Numbered from the stretch's first letter, positions 48,031 through 56,088 are shown. The stretch is DNA of 64,000 bases from UBA1479 sp040216635 (GCA_040216635.1 JAVJOU010000001.1:1-64000), one strand, 5' to 3'. Notes: generated from the letters alone by a model not told the origin. Translations and numbers: made by a program.

Positions 48031-48727
48031 TTCCAAAAACCTCGTCGAACGTTTGGCGCAGGATGATGTCCACTTCCGGGGTCGAGGCCGTCACGCCCAG
48101 GTCCACCAGCGACGTCACGCCGTGGTCTTCGATCCCGCAGGGAATGATGCCGTCGAAATGGCCCAGGTCCGGTTCGATGTTCAATGAAATCCCGTGGAAA
48201 GTCACCCATTTACGCAGGCGCACGCCGACGGCGGCGATCTTGTCTTCGCGGTACAGTCTGGAGCCGGGGGCCCCCCGGGTGACCCAGATGCCGACCCGCC
48301 CGTCGCGCCGCTCGCCGGTCACGTTGAACCGCCCAAGGGCGCGGATCACCCAATCTTCCAGATCGCAGACGAAGGCGCGCACGTCTTCGCCGCGTTTCTT
48401 CAGGTCCAGCATGACATAGGCCACGCGCTGCCCCGGGCCGTGGTAGGTATAGCGCCCGCCGCGCCCGGTTTTGAACACGGGAAAGCGGTCCGGGTCGACC
48501 AGTTCCGACGGGTCGGCGCTGGTGCCGGCGGTGTAAAGCGGCGGATGTTCCAAAAGCCAAACCATTTCAGGGGCTTCGCCGTCGCGGATTTGGGCGACGC
48601 GGTCTTCCATGAAGGCCACGGCCTGTTCGTAAGGCACAGGCATGTCGGAAATGCGCCATTCAACCCCACCCATGCCGGGGGTGGGGACAGGGGGCTGGAC
48701 CGGCCCGGCGGCGGGATCGGATGGCAT
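48023..48727 (-). CDS. lipB: Octanoyltransferase LipB
   Basis: 234 residues from ATG 48727 (AGGAG upstream). Signature RGGRYTYHGPGQRVAYVMLD, the Lys in EDKIAAVGVR and the catalytic Cys in IIPCGIEDHGVTSL are present. It transfers octanoyl from acyl-carrier protein to lipoyl domains. The gene reads away from the tRNA-Leu gene. Transcripts running out of the integrated element would enter it in sense direction after passing antisense through the tRNA. Confidence 0.95.
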   Translation of the reverse strand: MPSDPAAGPVQPPVPTPGMGGVEWRISDMPVPYEQAVAFMEDRVAQIRDGEAPEMVWLLEHPPLYTAGTSADPSELVDPDRFPVFKTGRGGRYTYHGPGQRVAYVMLDLKKRGEDVRAFVCDLEDWVIRALGRFNVTGERRDGRVGIWVTRGAPGSRLYREDKIAAVGVRLRKWVTFHGISLNIEPDLGHFDGIIPCGIEDHGVTSLVDLGVTASTPEVDIILRQTFDEVFGNA

Positions 48728-48755
48728 CAAATAACTCTCCTGGTCGCGCTTCCGC

Positions 48756-48784
48756 TTGATATGGTTGCGCCGATTTGCTATCTG
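48756..48784 (+). promoter_or_regulatory. Likely tRNA-Leu promoter
   Basis: TTGATA at 48756-48761 and TATCTG at 48779-48784 with a 17-bp spacer, about 45 bp before the mature tRNA start. The fit is moderate. Confidence 0.5.
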
Positions 48785-48828
48785 CCGCCATGTATTTCGC
48801 AAGTGACGTACTTGCGGCAAGGAAAAAT

Positions 48829-48915
48829 GCGGTCGTGGCGGAACTGGTAGACGCGCAGCGTTGAGGTCGCTGTGGGAGAGATCCCGTGGAAGTTCGAGTC
48901 TTCTCGACCGCACCA
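48829..48915 (+). tRNA. tRNA-Leu (anticodon GAG)
   Basis: 87 nt with encoded CCA. The acceptor stem GCGGTCG pairs with CGACCGC (48905-48911), the anticodon stem CAGCG/CGCTG encloses the loop TTGAGGT with anticodon GAG, and a long variable arm (class II) is present. The last part is duplicated at 59570, which marks it as the integration target of the element that follows. The 3' end is kept intact by the left repeat. Confidence 0.96.
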
Positions 48916-48917
48916 TT
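48901..48917. repeat. attL core (17-bp direct repeat)
   Basis: TTCTCGACCGCACCATT. The first 15 bases are the T-arm/acceptor end and CCA of tRNA-Leu. It is an exact match to 59570-59586; flanking bases differ on both sides. Confidence 0.93.
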
Positions 48918-48941
48918 ACTAAAATAGGGGGTTGATTCCAT
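48903..48941 (-). other. Detached 5' end of the element's first gene
   Basis: An ATG at 48941 overlaps the integrase stop codon (TAATG) and has AAAGGGAAAATCC just upstream. It reads MESTPYFSNGAVE into the att core. In the integrated state it then runs antisense through the tRNA gene into meaningless sequence. Joined at attP to the right end (continuing at 59569) it stays open and in frame for 237 codons to the stop at 58900. This is therefore probably the real start of the gene now lying truncated at 58900-59454. Confidence 0.7.
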
Positions 48942-50020
48942 TAGGATTTTCCCTTTCCTGCCCGCACCGGATTGGAAGGTGCGGGAATAGATGTTCCGGG
49001 ATCGTTCGTCAGGAAGTGCATTGCGTCCGTCGCCAATCGCTTCCTGTCGGCTTTTCGGGTGTAGTGCGAGGCCATGGTGCCGCCGGTCCATCCGAAGATG
49101 GCTTCAAGCTGCGCCACGGTCGCGCCAGCGTTTGCAGCACGGGTCGCGGCGATCTTTCGGACACCATGAGCGGAGCCGGGGACACCGGCTTCCTTACAAG
49201 CCACCCGGAACAGGTTGCCGAACGATTCCTTGGTCAGCGGCTTGCCGTTTTGACCGACGATGAAAGTCAGGTCGCCGCATGGCCCGGCGTCCAGCGCCTC
49301 TTGCAACACGGGTAGAATCGGCAGCGTGACCTCCACGTCCCCACCGCTTTTCTCGGTCTTGATCGTCGCGACACCATCGCGGACGTGCTGTCGACCGAGT
49401 CGCACCGCGTCACCGCGTCGTAAGCCGGTGTAGAGTAGAACGTTCAACCATACCCGCTGCCGGGTGCCGAGCGGCCATTTGGCTTCGTATACTGCAACGT
49501 CTTCCTCGGTCCAGGCGACAAACCCGTCACCTTTCCGGCGCGGTGGGTTGTTGACGCCAGCAGTCGGATCCACCTTGACCAGTCCCGCCTTGTGCGCCCA
49601 ACGGAACAGGCCGCGCATGGCGTCGAGGAAGTTTCGGGCTTGTGCGGGTGTCTTTGCGCGTCGCTCCCTACCGTTCATGATCGTCGCCGATGTTATCTTC
49701 GCGTATGGCGACCGCCCTGCGGTTTCGAGAACATGAACGAAGATGTTATCGCGCTGCCGCCGGGTAGCAGGCGAGAGTGCGGACCAGTCTGTTGTTTCGC
49801 GATATCGGGTAATCAACCATTCCAACGTCGCGATACCAGCCTTGCCCTTCTGGGGGCGTGGCGTGCCGTTGATCGCAGCCTGATATTCGGCGTCGAACTC
49901 GGGTGTTCCGAACTCGGAACGGATGCGAATCCGTGGTCCACGGTCGACGCGGACGTACCAGACCGTCCGACCGTGCCGGGTTTTCTCGCGGTGCAGGTGA
50001 GGTGGGCGAGGGCGGGGCAT
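48941..50020 (-). CDS. int: Tyrosine recombinase (integrase) of the element
   Basis: 359 residues. The N-terminal arm/core-binding region includes TLEWLITRYRETTDWSALSP. The catalytic domain has Arg in YTGLRRGDAVRL, Lys in the beta-hairpin KTEKSGGDVEV, the HGVRKIAATRAA box, and the tyrosine in MASHYTRKADRKRL. It should carry out integration at the tRNA-Leu 3' end next to it. The ATG shares one base with the stop codon of the 59-residue gene upstream, and its own stop codon overlaps the ATG at 48941. No terminator follows, so transcription would continue through the att site. Confidence 0.95.
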   Translation of the reverse strand: MPRPRPPHLHREKTRHGRTVWYVRVDRGPRIRIRSEFGTPEFDAEYQAAINGTPRPQKGKAGIATLEWLITRYRETTDWSALSPATRRQRDNIFVHVLETAGRSPYAKITSATIMNGRERRAKTPAQARNFLDAMRGLFRWAHKAGLVKVDPTAGVNNPPRRKGDGFVAWTEEDVAVYEAKWPLGTRQRVWLNVLLYTGLRRGDAVRLGRQHVRDGVATIKTEKSGGDVEVTLPILPVLQEALDAGPCGDLTFIVGQNGKPLTKESFGNLFRVACKEAGVPGSAHGVRKIAATRAANAGATVAQLEAIFGWTGGTMASHYTRKADRKRLATDAMHFLTNDPGTSIPAPSNPVRAGKGKS

Positions 50021-50199
50021 TAGAGTTCAATCTCCATTTCCACGTCTGGTTTGATTAGATCATCGGGTTTCCCAACGGTCAGCACGACCCTGCCGTCGGG
50101 ATCGACCTCGATCCGGGCGACATCCACACCCGCCGCCTTCGCAGCCTTGATGGCCTTGGTGACGGTGCTTTGCCGGAAGGTGGAGGGGCCTCGGGACAT
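50020..50199 (-). CDS. Small integrase-linked protein (possible excisionase/cofactor)
   Basis: 59 residues. It starts MSRGPSTFRQSTVTKAIKAA, continues with VARIEVDPDGRVVLTVG and ends acidic. Small proteins of this pattern (FRQ...KA..AA...GV.VARIE.D..G) are frequent beside integrases of alphaproteobacterial prophages. Its role is unknown; an excisionase or recombination cofactor would fit the place and size but has no direct support. TAATG overlap with int. Confidence 0.75.
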   Translation of the reverse strand: MSRGPSTFRQSTVTKAIKAAKAAGVDVARIEVDPDGRVVLTVGKPDDLIKPDVEMEIEL

Positions 50200-50202
50200 G
50201 GT

Positions 50203-50715
50203 TTAGTCGCTGCCTTCCGACGCATAGATGTTGATTCCATTCTTGAGAACTTCACCAAGCGTTTCGAAGTTGATTCGAACGGCGGCAACCTCTCCGTCGG
50301 CTCGTTTGTCCGAATAACGTTCCCATTGCCACGTCGTTGGCATATGACCAACATTCGGATTGCACCACACAACTACCTTGTGGCAGTTGAGCGCCGCGAA
50401 AATGGCGTCAACAGGCGTATTCCGCCAACTCGCCATCCCATCGAGTCCGATCATCCCATCGAGCATTTCTTTTGCGAGCCGGTTCGCCTCGGCGATTGGT
50501 GCGCCGTAATCCACCAAGCGGCTGACTGTTCCAATTCTGACAAGATCAAAGGCGGAGAATCGCCGGTGCGCGGTTGTGCCCTCTTTTCGCTCGGAATCAG
50601 CGTCAAGAGCGATCTGTTTGCGATCCAACCAACTACGCAGTCGGCGCTCCGAAACTTCACAGATATCGCATACCTGCTGTAGACGGAAACGTGGGGTGTT
50701 TGCTGGACTTGGCAT
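50203..50715 (-). CDS. MerR-like regulator of the element
   Basis: 170 residues from ATG 50715 with AGGAG 7 nt before it. The N-terminal part (RFRLQQVCDICEVSERRLRS, then AHRRFSAFDLVRIGTVSRLV) is a MerR-type winged helix. The C-terminal 90 residues carry no recognised effector domain. It is followed by the int-linked gene after 3 bp. Its own promoter region contains three copies of an ACTCYGCA-type half-site over the -35 and next to the -10, so self-control is likely. Confidence 0.8.
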   Translation of the reverse strand: MPSPANTPRFRLQQVCDICEVSERRLRSWLDRKQIALDADSERKEGTTAHRRFSAFDLVRIGTVSRLVDYGAPIAEANRLAKEMLDGMIGLDGMASWRNTPVDAIFAALNCHKVVVWCNPNVGHMPTTWQWERYSDKRADGEVAAVRINFETLGEVLKNGINIYASEGSD

Positions 50716-50738
50716 TAATATTCTCCTCATGTGCGGAG

Positions 50739-50767
50739 AATATAGCTCGATCATTTAAACTCCGCAA
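50739..50767 (-). promoter_or_regulatory. Promoter of the regulator-integrase operon
   Basis: On the minus strand TTGCGG (50767-50762), 17-bp spacer, TATATT (50744-50739). Start of transcription would be about 16 bp before the ribosome binding site and gene at 50715. The -35 lies inside the palindrome listed next. Confidence 0.7.
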
Positions 50768-50776
50768 GTGCAGAGT
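50759..50776. promoter_or_regulatory. Operator palindrome over the -35 box
   Basis: ACTCCGCA-AG-TGCAGAGT, an 18-bp palindrome with one mismatch per arm. A third half-site (TGCGGAGA, 50732-50739) lies just downstream of and touching the -10. The spacing and location fit a regulator that controls this promoter, most simply the MerR-like protein encoded next. Confidence 0.65.
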
Positions 50777-51052
50777 TTAGAAAAATTGCGCTGACACTCC
50801 CGAAGCCGCTCGACGGCATACGTCGCATAGACGGTTGCCGATATGCTCGCTGCGGAACGATTCGCCGCAGCCGAGGCACGGTCGTCGCGTTCCCCGCGTC
50901 GCCGGCGGGCGTGTCCACGCCCGGATTGTCGTGTACGTCGCTCCCGCCTCGGTTGCCGCCTTGTCGGCAGGTAGGCCACGCGTGCGGGCACGATCATAGG
51001 CGGCGATAATCGTCGCCCGTTCGTCAGGGGTGTAGGGGCGACGATGCGCCAC
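50777..51052 (-). CDS. HTH/zinc-finger small protein; candidate small terminase or regulator
   Basis: 91 residues with GTG start at 51052, 3 bp after the portal stop codon. The first 45 residues (YTPDERATIIAAYDRARTRG; AGATYTTIRAW) look like a helix-turn-helix, and a CxxC...CxxC finger (CLGCGESF...RLCDVCR) follows. The capsid module has no recognisable TerS, so this DNA-binding protein is one candidate for DNA recognition during packaging. A transcription factor is equally possible. Confidence 0.65.
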   Translation of the reverse strand: MAHRRPYTPDERATIIAAYDRARTRGLPADKAATEAGATYTTIRAWTRPPATRGTRRPCLGCGESFRSEHIGNRLCDVCRRAASGVSAQFF

Positions 51053-51055
51053 GGC

Positions 51056-52258
51056 TCACACTCGCGGATCGTCGGAGCCGCTCATGTTGAGGGGCGACAG
51101 GAAAACCTCGGCGTCGGCGTCAGTGCGCGGGTTGAGGTGTTCGAACCGGCGAAGCTCTTGCGCCGAATACAACCCGATCTCGCGCCCCACCCGGTAGCCC
51201 TGGAGCCGCGTCAGGAAGTCGGCACGGGCCAGTAGATCGGACGAGAATTCGACCTCATGCGCCGCGCGACCTTCCGCGCTGAACAGATCCCGCATGATCG
51301 CCTGTTGCCACTTCACAAGCCACGGCTGAATGGTGCCGGCCGCGAACTGCCGACGCATCTCGACGACGTTTGAATAGTTGGCGTTGGTCAACTCGTTCAA
51401 CAGCGGGGCGGGGATATTGAACACGCGGGCGACCTCGAGCACGGCGATCCGTCGCGCCTCGCTCAACTCAGCGTCGTGCGGCGTGGTTGCCACGCTGGTC
51501 CAGCTCATACCTTCTTCCAGCACGGCAATTTTTGCGGCGTTGTCACTGCCGCCATAGAGCGATTGCAACGACTCCCGTAGCGTCTTAGCTGCATCGTTGC
51601 CGATCTGCTCGGGATGGCTGACAACGCCCGAAGGCTTGGCCCCGTTGCGCCAGACGGCGGACGCGAATCGTTCCGTAGCCACCGCGCCGCCGAGCGCCTC
51701 GCGAGTGCGGTCAAGGCGTGACCGGGGTGTAAAGGGATCGTCCCAACGGTCACGAATCGCCAACACCTCGGACGGCAATAGACGGCGGGACCCTATCTCG
51801 TCGCTGACCTCGTAGATCACTCGGCGCGTCCCCGGCACGCGGGCAAGCGCCACCTGACCGGGATGCAACGGCCACAGGGCGACGGGCAGGCCGTTCTCGC
51901 GGACGATCTCCGCATAGCCGGCACCGTGCAGGAGAACGTTCGCCTGCATGACCGACAGGAACTCGACGGGCGTTTGCAACTCGTTCGGCGCGTTGCCGAA
52001 CAGCATCGCGACGGGGTGCGCGTCGTCGGCCTGGCGTACCCCGTCGCCTTCCTTGCGGTAGACCACGAGCGGCAGCATTCCGACGGTTTCGGCGATGATC
52101 TGGACGGCGCTATACGCTGCGCTCAGGCCCTCGACGACGGCAGGGCTGACTAGCTGCCCGGTCGCGGTCGGCAACCCAAGCGTCGCAAGCAAATCCCAAC
52201 TCGTGGCTTGGGCTCGCTGCTCGGTCTTCCTGCCGAATATGCGGGTCATGATGTTCAT
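51056..52258 (-). CDS. HK97-type portal protein
   Basis: 400 residues, typical of the HK97 portal family: VEGLSAAYSAVQIIAETVGM, LPLVVYRK, HPVAMLFGNAPNELQT and RVFNIPAPLLNELTNANYSN. The portal forms the ring through which DNA enters the head. The start ATG overlaps the protease stop codon (ATGA). It is transcribed last in the capsid, protease, portal block. Confidence 0.93.
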   Translation of the reverse strand: MNIMTRIFGRKTEQRAQATSWDLLATLGLPTATGQLVSPAVVEGLSAAYSAVQIIAETVGMLPLVVYRKEGDGVRQADDAHPVAMLFGNAPNELQTPVEFLSVMQANVLLHGAGYAEIVRENGLPVALWPLHPGQVALARVPGTRRVIYEVSDEIGSRRLLPSEVLAIRDRWDDPFTPRSRLDRTREALGGAVATERFASAVWRNGAKPSGVVSHPEQIGNDAAKTLRESLQSLYGGSDNAAKIAVLEEGMSWTSVATTPHDAELSEARRIAVLEVARVFNIPAPLLNELTNANYSNVVEMRRQFAAGTIQPWLVKWQQAIMRDLFSAEGRAAHEVEFSSDLLARADFLTRLQGYRVGREIGLYSAQELRRFEHLNPRTDADAEVFLSPLNMSGSDDPRV

Positions 52259-52794
52259 AGGGTGTCGATCCAGCGCCGGGCGGCGGCGAGCCGGGGCGGA
52301 AGGATTACGCGATGCCGGGCGTGCACGACGGTCCCTTCGTATGCCGGGTGCGCCGACACGACGCTGACCTCATGCAAGGATATGTTTCGCAGCTCACGGC
52401 GGGAACCTTCCCAACGTTCACCGCCTTTGGGGATAGAGAATCCGAAGCTCATACCACCGGCATTACGACTCTCGACCAGGGCGAGAAGGTCGTTACCGTA
52501 GCTGGTAGCCGGAACGTCCAGGTCGAACGCCAAGCCGTGGCTGTCCTCGGCGAGCCGGAGCGTGCCCGCCTTGGTCCGCGCAAGTACCCGTTTCGGATCG
52601 TGATCGGCGAGCGCGAGGATATCGCGCCCCTCCGACAGGGACGCGGTGAACGCGCCCGGAAAGATCGTTTCCGTGAAGTCGGCGATCCGCGCCTCAGCGC
52701 CGAAGGTGGCGACGTACCCTTCCAGGCGTCGCCCCTTTGCGCGGATTTCGGCGGAAAGGCTACGCCGTTCAGGTTGCGGGCAAGTTGTCGGCAT
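52255..52794 (-). CDS. HK97-family prohead protease
   Basis: 179 residues from ATG 52794; a longer frame extends back into the capsid gene but adds nothing conserved. The catalytic region includes LALADHDPKRVLARTKAGTL (His) and GMSFGFSIP (Ser). It processes the capsid precursor during head maturation. It overlaps the capsid gene by 26 bp and the portal gene by 4 bp. Confidence 0.9.
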   Translation of the reverse strand: MPTTCPQPERRSLSAEIRAKGRRLEGYVATFGAEARIADFTETIFPGAFTASLSEGRDILALADHDPKRVLARTKAGTLRLAEDSHGLAFDLDVPATSYGNDLLALVESRNAGGMSFGFSIPKGGERWEGSRRELRNISLHEVSVVSAHPAYEGTVVHARHRVILPPRLAAARRWIDTL

Positions 52795-54037
52795 ACGCGA
52801 AGGACTCCCCGTGACGGACACCAACGTCCACGTCGCGCATGGCCCGGACCAGCACGCGGCCCCGGTGATACGCGGTGGACTCGTAGGGGTTGACCAACAC
52901 GTCCAGACCGGACCAGTAGCCAATGAGCAACTGACTCCAAGCGCCGAAGATCACAGTTGCCGTCGACGGCGATCCCGCCGGAGCAAGGGCCGTCGTCGTG
53001 GCGGCGGTGTACCCGGCGAGGTTGCCCGGCTCGGGCATGATGAAACCGTGTTCGGGCTCGCCGCTGACCTTGTTGGTCGTCCGCAGCTTCTTGACGGCGG
53101 CGGGGCTCAGCGCCCAGCCCATCGAACCGATATCGGCGTCGTCGCCCTGGATTTCGGAGATAAAGGCGAGCACGGCTGACCAACTCGGCGTCGCGAGTGA
53201 CGGGTTTGCGACGTTGCTCTCGTTGGTGATGCCGGTCGGCGTGTTGCCGGAACCGTCGCCGGTCATCGCCTGCAAGTCGATAGCGTTGGCAACCACGGCG
53301 GCAAGGTCGCGTCGGACCAGCGCCTCGACGCTCGGTACCGCGTTCAGCATGGCGCGCCGGGAGAAGCTGGTGATACTGCCGACCGTTTTCGGGCTGAGCG
53401 TCACGTCGTCGAACGTGGCGTCGGTCGCGGTCAGGGCGCTGTCCTCGGCAACCCATTGCGCCGTTCCGGCCCCGGTCTGGCGAGGAATATCCTGATCGCC
53501 GACCAGACCGTCGAGGATGGTTGCACCGAGCCGTCCGGTGACAAGTTGCGAACGCAGCAGGTCAATGAACAGGTCGGGACGGTGCTGCGTCGGATAGAGG
53601 TCTGCTACGCCGCTGCCGACCGTGAGCGTCCGCTTCTCGACGTGGAAATACTGGTCGGGAACGGCGATGCCGTTGAATTTCCGGCCACTGCGATTGCGGA
53701 CCTCGGCGCTGATCTCACGCTCGAATCCCGCGTCAACGTCGACGCCAAGCTGGGCGTTGATCGCTTTGACCAGTGAGAAGGAACGGGCGCGGTCTTCGAA
53801 GGCACCGTCGCGGGCGCTGCCGCTGATGATGGCCGGTGCACTGCGCTCGGCTTCCTGCACGTCCTTGGCGCGGGTGATCTTCGCGTCGAGGTCGGCGATC
53901 TCGGTCTTGAGGGCCGCGTGGCGCTTGTCTTCATCGGCGGTGTAATCGTCGCCGCGCGTCTCGACCTTATCGGCGAGGGCGCGCATTTCGGAGACTGCCT
54001 TTGCGCGGCGCTCCTGCAGCTCGTGAAGTTTTAGCAT
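52769..54037 (-). CDS. HK97-type major capsid protein
   Basis: 422 residues. The first 75 are a charged coiled coil (LHELQERRAKAVSEMRALAD), typical of the delta scaffold domain removed by the prohead protease. The HK97 fold follows (LRSQLVTGRLGATI; RRAMLNAVPSVEALVRRDLA; VLVNPYESTAYHRGRVLVRA). It has its own promoter just upstream, which separates the head shell block from the packaging block. Confidence 0.93.
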   Translation of the reverse strand: MLKLHELQERRAKAVSEMRALADKVETRGDDYTADEDKRHAALKTEIADLDAKITRAKDVQEAERSAPAIISGSARDGAFEDRARSFSLVKAINAQLGVDVDAGFEREISAEVRNRSGRKFNGIAVPDQYFHVEKRTLTVGSGVADLYPTQHRPDLFIDLLRSQLVTGRLGATILDGLVGDQDIPRQTGAGTAQWVAEDSALTATDATFDDVTLSPKTVGSITSFSRRAMLNAVPSVEALVRRDLAAVVANAIDLQAMTGDGSGNTPTGITNESNVANPSLATPSWSAVLAFISEIQGDDADIGSMGWALSPAAVKKLRTTNKVSGEPEHGFIMPEPGNLAGYTAATTTALAPAGSPSTATVIFGAWSQLLIGYWSGLDVLVNPYESTAYHRGRVLVRAMRDVDVGVRHGESFAYADNLPAT

Positions 54038-54087
54038 GAATTAAACTCCATCTAAGGGCTATGGCGTCTCACGACGCGAATGCCTAA

Positions 54088-54116
54088 ATAATAGGCAATG
54101 CCTAAATTTTAGTCAA
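54088..54116 (-). promoter_or_regulatory. Promoter of the capsid-protease-portal block with repeated operator
   Basis: On the minus strand TTGACT (54116-54111), 17-bp spacer, TATTAT (54093-54088), about 50 bp before the capsid start. Two direct repeats of ATTTAGGCATT (plus strand AATGCCTAAAT at 54079-54089 and 54097-54107), 18 bp apart, sit in the spacer and across the -10. GCCTA and TAGGC also form a small inverted repeat at 54082-54096. This suggests a protein-controlled promoter. Confidence 0.75.
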
Positions 54117-54117
54117 T

Positions 54118-54423
54118 CTATTTTCGGAGCGGATATCCGTTAGCTCCCGTTGTTCGGCGTTCAACTGAACGTCGAAGGGCAGACAAAGCTACGTCAATTT
54201 GGAAAGTCTCGTGGCGATCATACTCCCGAGCGGTTTTAATCGCGTGCGAAACAGCCCTTTTCAACGACTCAATTGTTTCCGTCTCGTATTTCGCCTTATG
54301 AGGGTCGAACTCTATTTTACTTTCGATAATGCTACACCAACTCCACCATTTTTCAGCCGCTTCTTCTGGAGCCTCTTTCTTTAGCGAATCTTCAAATTCG
54401 GTGATTACTTTAAGTATATCCAT
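54118..54423 (-). CDS. Small A+T-rich accessory gene of unknown function
   Basis: 101 residues, acidic at the N-terminus and basic at the C-terminus, probably all helical (FEDSLKKEAPEEAAEKWWSW; ESLKRAVSHAIKTAREYDRH). Base composition is visibly lower in G+C than every other gene of the element, as for cargo or moron genes. It lies between large terminase and the capsid promoter. ATG 54423 has GGAG upstream. I do not recognise the family. Confidence 0.6.
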   Translation of the reverse strand: MDILKVITEFEDSLKKEAPEEAAEKWWSWCSIIESKIEFDPHKAKYETETIESLKRAVSHAIKTAREYDRHETFQIDVALSALRRSVERRTTGANGYPLRK

Positions 54424-54462
54424 GGGTTCACACTCCGTCCCGTTCAGAGTGCGACCATACGA

Positions 54463-56052
54463 CTAGACCTCCACCGTGAGAAGTCCACGCCCTCGATAAA
54501 CACTTGGTTTCTTCGCCGGGGTACGGGTGGCGAGTCCGACCGCCATCGCCGCTGCTTGGAGGCCGTCGATCCGCCCCGTCGACTTCGACTTGTCGAGCTT
54601 CCGCCCGCCTGCCGGGTCGCTCACGGCGATGGCGTTGCCGACGCAATAGTCCAGCGGCGGGGATTGCGGGTGCCGTAGCTCGCCTTGAAGGATCAGCTTT
54701 TCCAGCGCGCTCAGGGCAGGGGACATATCCTTGTAACCTTGGCCCCACTCGGTCAGCGTGATCTTGATATCATCGTCGGCGATCAGGCGCTTGACCTCTT
54801 CGATTCCCCATCGGTCGTAAGCGCACGCCTGCACGTCATAGGCGGCTGCGATCTCGCCGAGGCGATGCACGACATAGCTCTTGTCGATGGCGCGGCCCGG
54901 TGTGGTTTCCATGAAGCCCTCGCGAATCCAAACTCGATAGGGAACGTGATCGAGCCGCTCGGCTTCGTCGAGCGTGTCGGCGGGACGCCAAAACCAGACC
55001 AGCAAGTCGCCAGTATCGGGGAAGAATGCGGCGAGCGCCGTCAGGTCCGTGGTCGACGACAGGTCGAGGCCCAGGAAGCAGCGTTGCCCGCGCAGCGCGT
55101 CGGCGTCGATCTTGTGACCGCACGCGCGCCAGTCAGTCGCGTTGATGAAGCGATCTTCGGCCTCTACACGTTGGTTGAGCCGCAGGTTCAGAAACCGTCC
55201 GGTGAACGATGGCACGCGCTGCGCCCGCCGGGCTTGGCTGCGAAACTCTTCCTTGTCGAGGAACTTGCCCCATGCGGGATTGCATTGTCGCCAGACCTTT
55301 TCGTCGAACGGGTCGGCGTCGACGGGTGCGGCGGTGAGTTGTACGTATACGTCTGGATCCTCGCCGCGCAAGGCGTCGTCGATCATAACGGAAAGCGGAT
55401 GATGGTCCGTTGCGGCCTGTGTACTGATGACCACGCCAAGAGATCGCTTCCGCTTACCCATCGCAGTCTGAAGGTTCGCCATCAACTCGTCGGTCTTTGT
55501 CTGCGCGTATTCGTCATAAACCCAAAATGTCGGCGACAGACCGTGTGCGCGTCGCACGTCGGCGCTCAACGACTCGTAGATCGAGCCGATGCCTTGCCCG
55601 TGCATGACCTCGATAATCTTGTCGAAACGGCGGATATTGCAGACCTCGTCGAAGGCCGGGACGGCTTCAATGATCGCCTTCATTTCGTTGAAGATGAGGC
55701 CGGCCTGTTTCTTGTCGATCGCCGCCGAGTAGACCTCGCCGCGCTGCTCGGCTTCGGGGCCGATCAGGTGCGCCAGGCATAGACCGGCGAGTAAGCCGGT
55801 CTTGCCGTTGCCGCGCGGTTCCGACTTGATGGCGATGCGCCGAGGCGTCTTGCCGTAGACCGCCTTGATGAAGGCTTTCTGATTCGGCAGCAGTTTCATG
55901 TTCTGCCCGGCAAGGATGCCCTTCGTAACCGGCAGGGACTCCATGAACGCGATGATCCGCCCGGCGCGGCTGAGGCGCGGACGCTGCCACGGCATTTCGC
56001 CATGATCGGCAGGCGCTTTGCGGGTGCGCGCTCCTGGTCCTCTCAAGCCCAT
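54463..56052 (-). CDS. Phage large terminase subunit
   Basis: 529 residues. The ATPase domain has Walker A SEPRGNGKTG and Walker B TFWVYDEYAQ, and the nuclease domain has FLGLDLSSTTDL and a C-terminal Asp region. The protein is full length and intact. It powers DNA packaging into the heads encoded by the element. The gene directly upstream (HNH) ends 36 bp before it, and no classical small terminase lies between. Confidence 0.93.
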   Translation of the reverse strand: MGLRGPGARTRKAPADHGEMPWQRPRLSRAGRIIAFMESLPVTKGILAGQNMKLLPNQKAFIKAVYGKTPRRIAIKSEPRGNGKTGLLAGLCLAHLIGPEAEQRGEVYSAAIDKKQAGLIFNEMKAIIEAVPAFDEVCNIRRFDKIIEVMHGQGIGSIYESLSADVRRAHGLSPTFWVYDEYAQTKTDELMANLQTAMGKRKRSLGVVISTQAATDHHPLSVMIDDALRGEDPDVYVQLTAAPVDADPFDEKVWRQCNPAWGKFLDKEEFRSQARRAQRVPSFTGRFLNLRLNQRVEAEDRFINATDWRACGHKIDADALRGQRCFLGLDLSSTTDLTALAAFFPDTGDLLVWFWRPADTLDEAERLDHVPYRVWIREGFMETTPGRAIDKSYVVHRLGEIAAAYDVQACAYDRWGIEEVKRLIADDDIKITLTEWGQGYKDMSPALSALEKLILQGELRHPQSPPLDYCVGNAIAVSDPAGGRKLDKSKSTGRIDGLQAAAMAVGLATRTPAKKPSVYRGRGLLTVEV

Positions 56053-56088
56053 GTGAAACTAACCATTTTCGTGACTCCCCACCCCGGT

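Noticed and set aside
48660..49091. 143-codon minus-strand frame across tRNA-Leu containing the ATG at 48941
   Set aside because: In the integrated state its later part is merely antisense to the tRNA gene and overlaps lipB. Only the first 13 codons after 48941 are considered meaningful, as the detached start of the gene at 58900.
54685..55782. 365-codon plus-strand frame opposite the large terminase gene
   Set aside because: Shadow frame; the minus-strand terminase has complete motifs.
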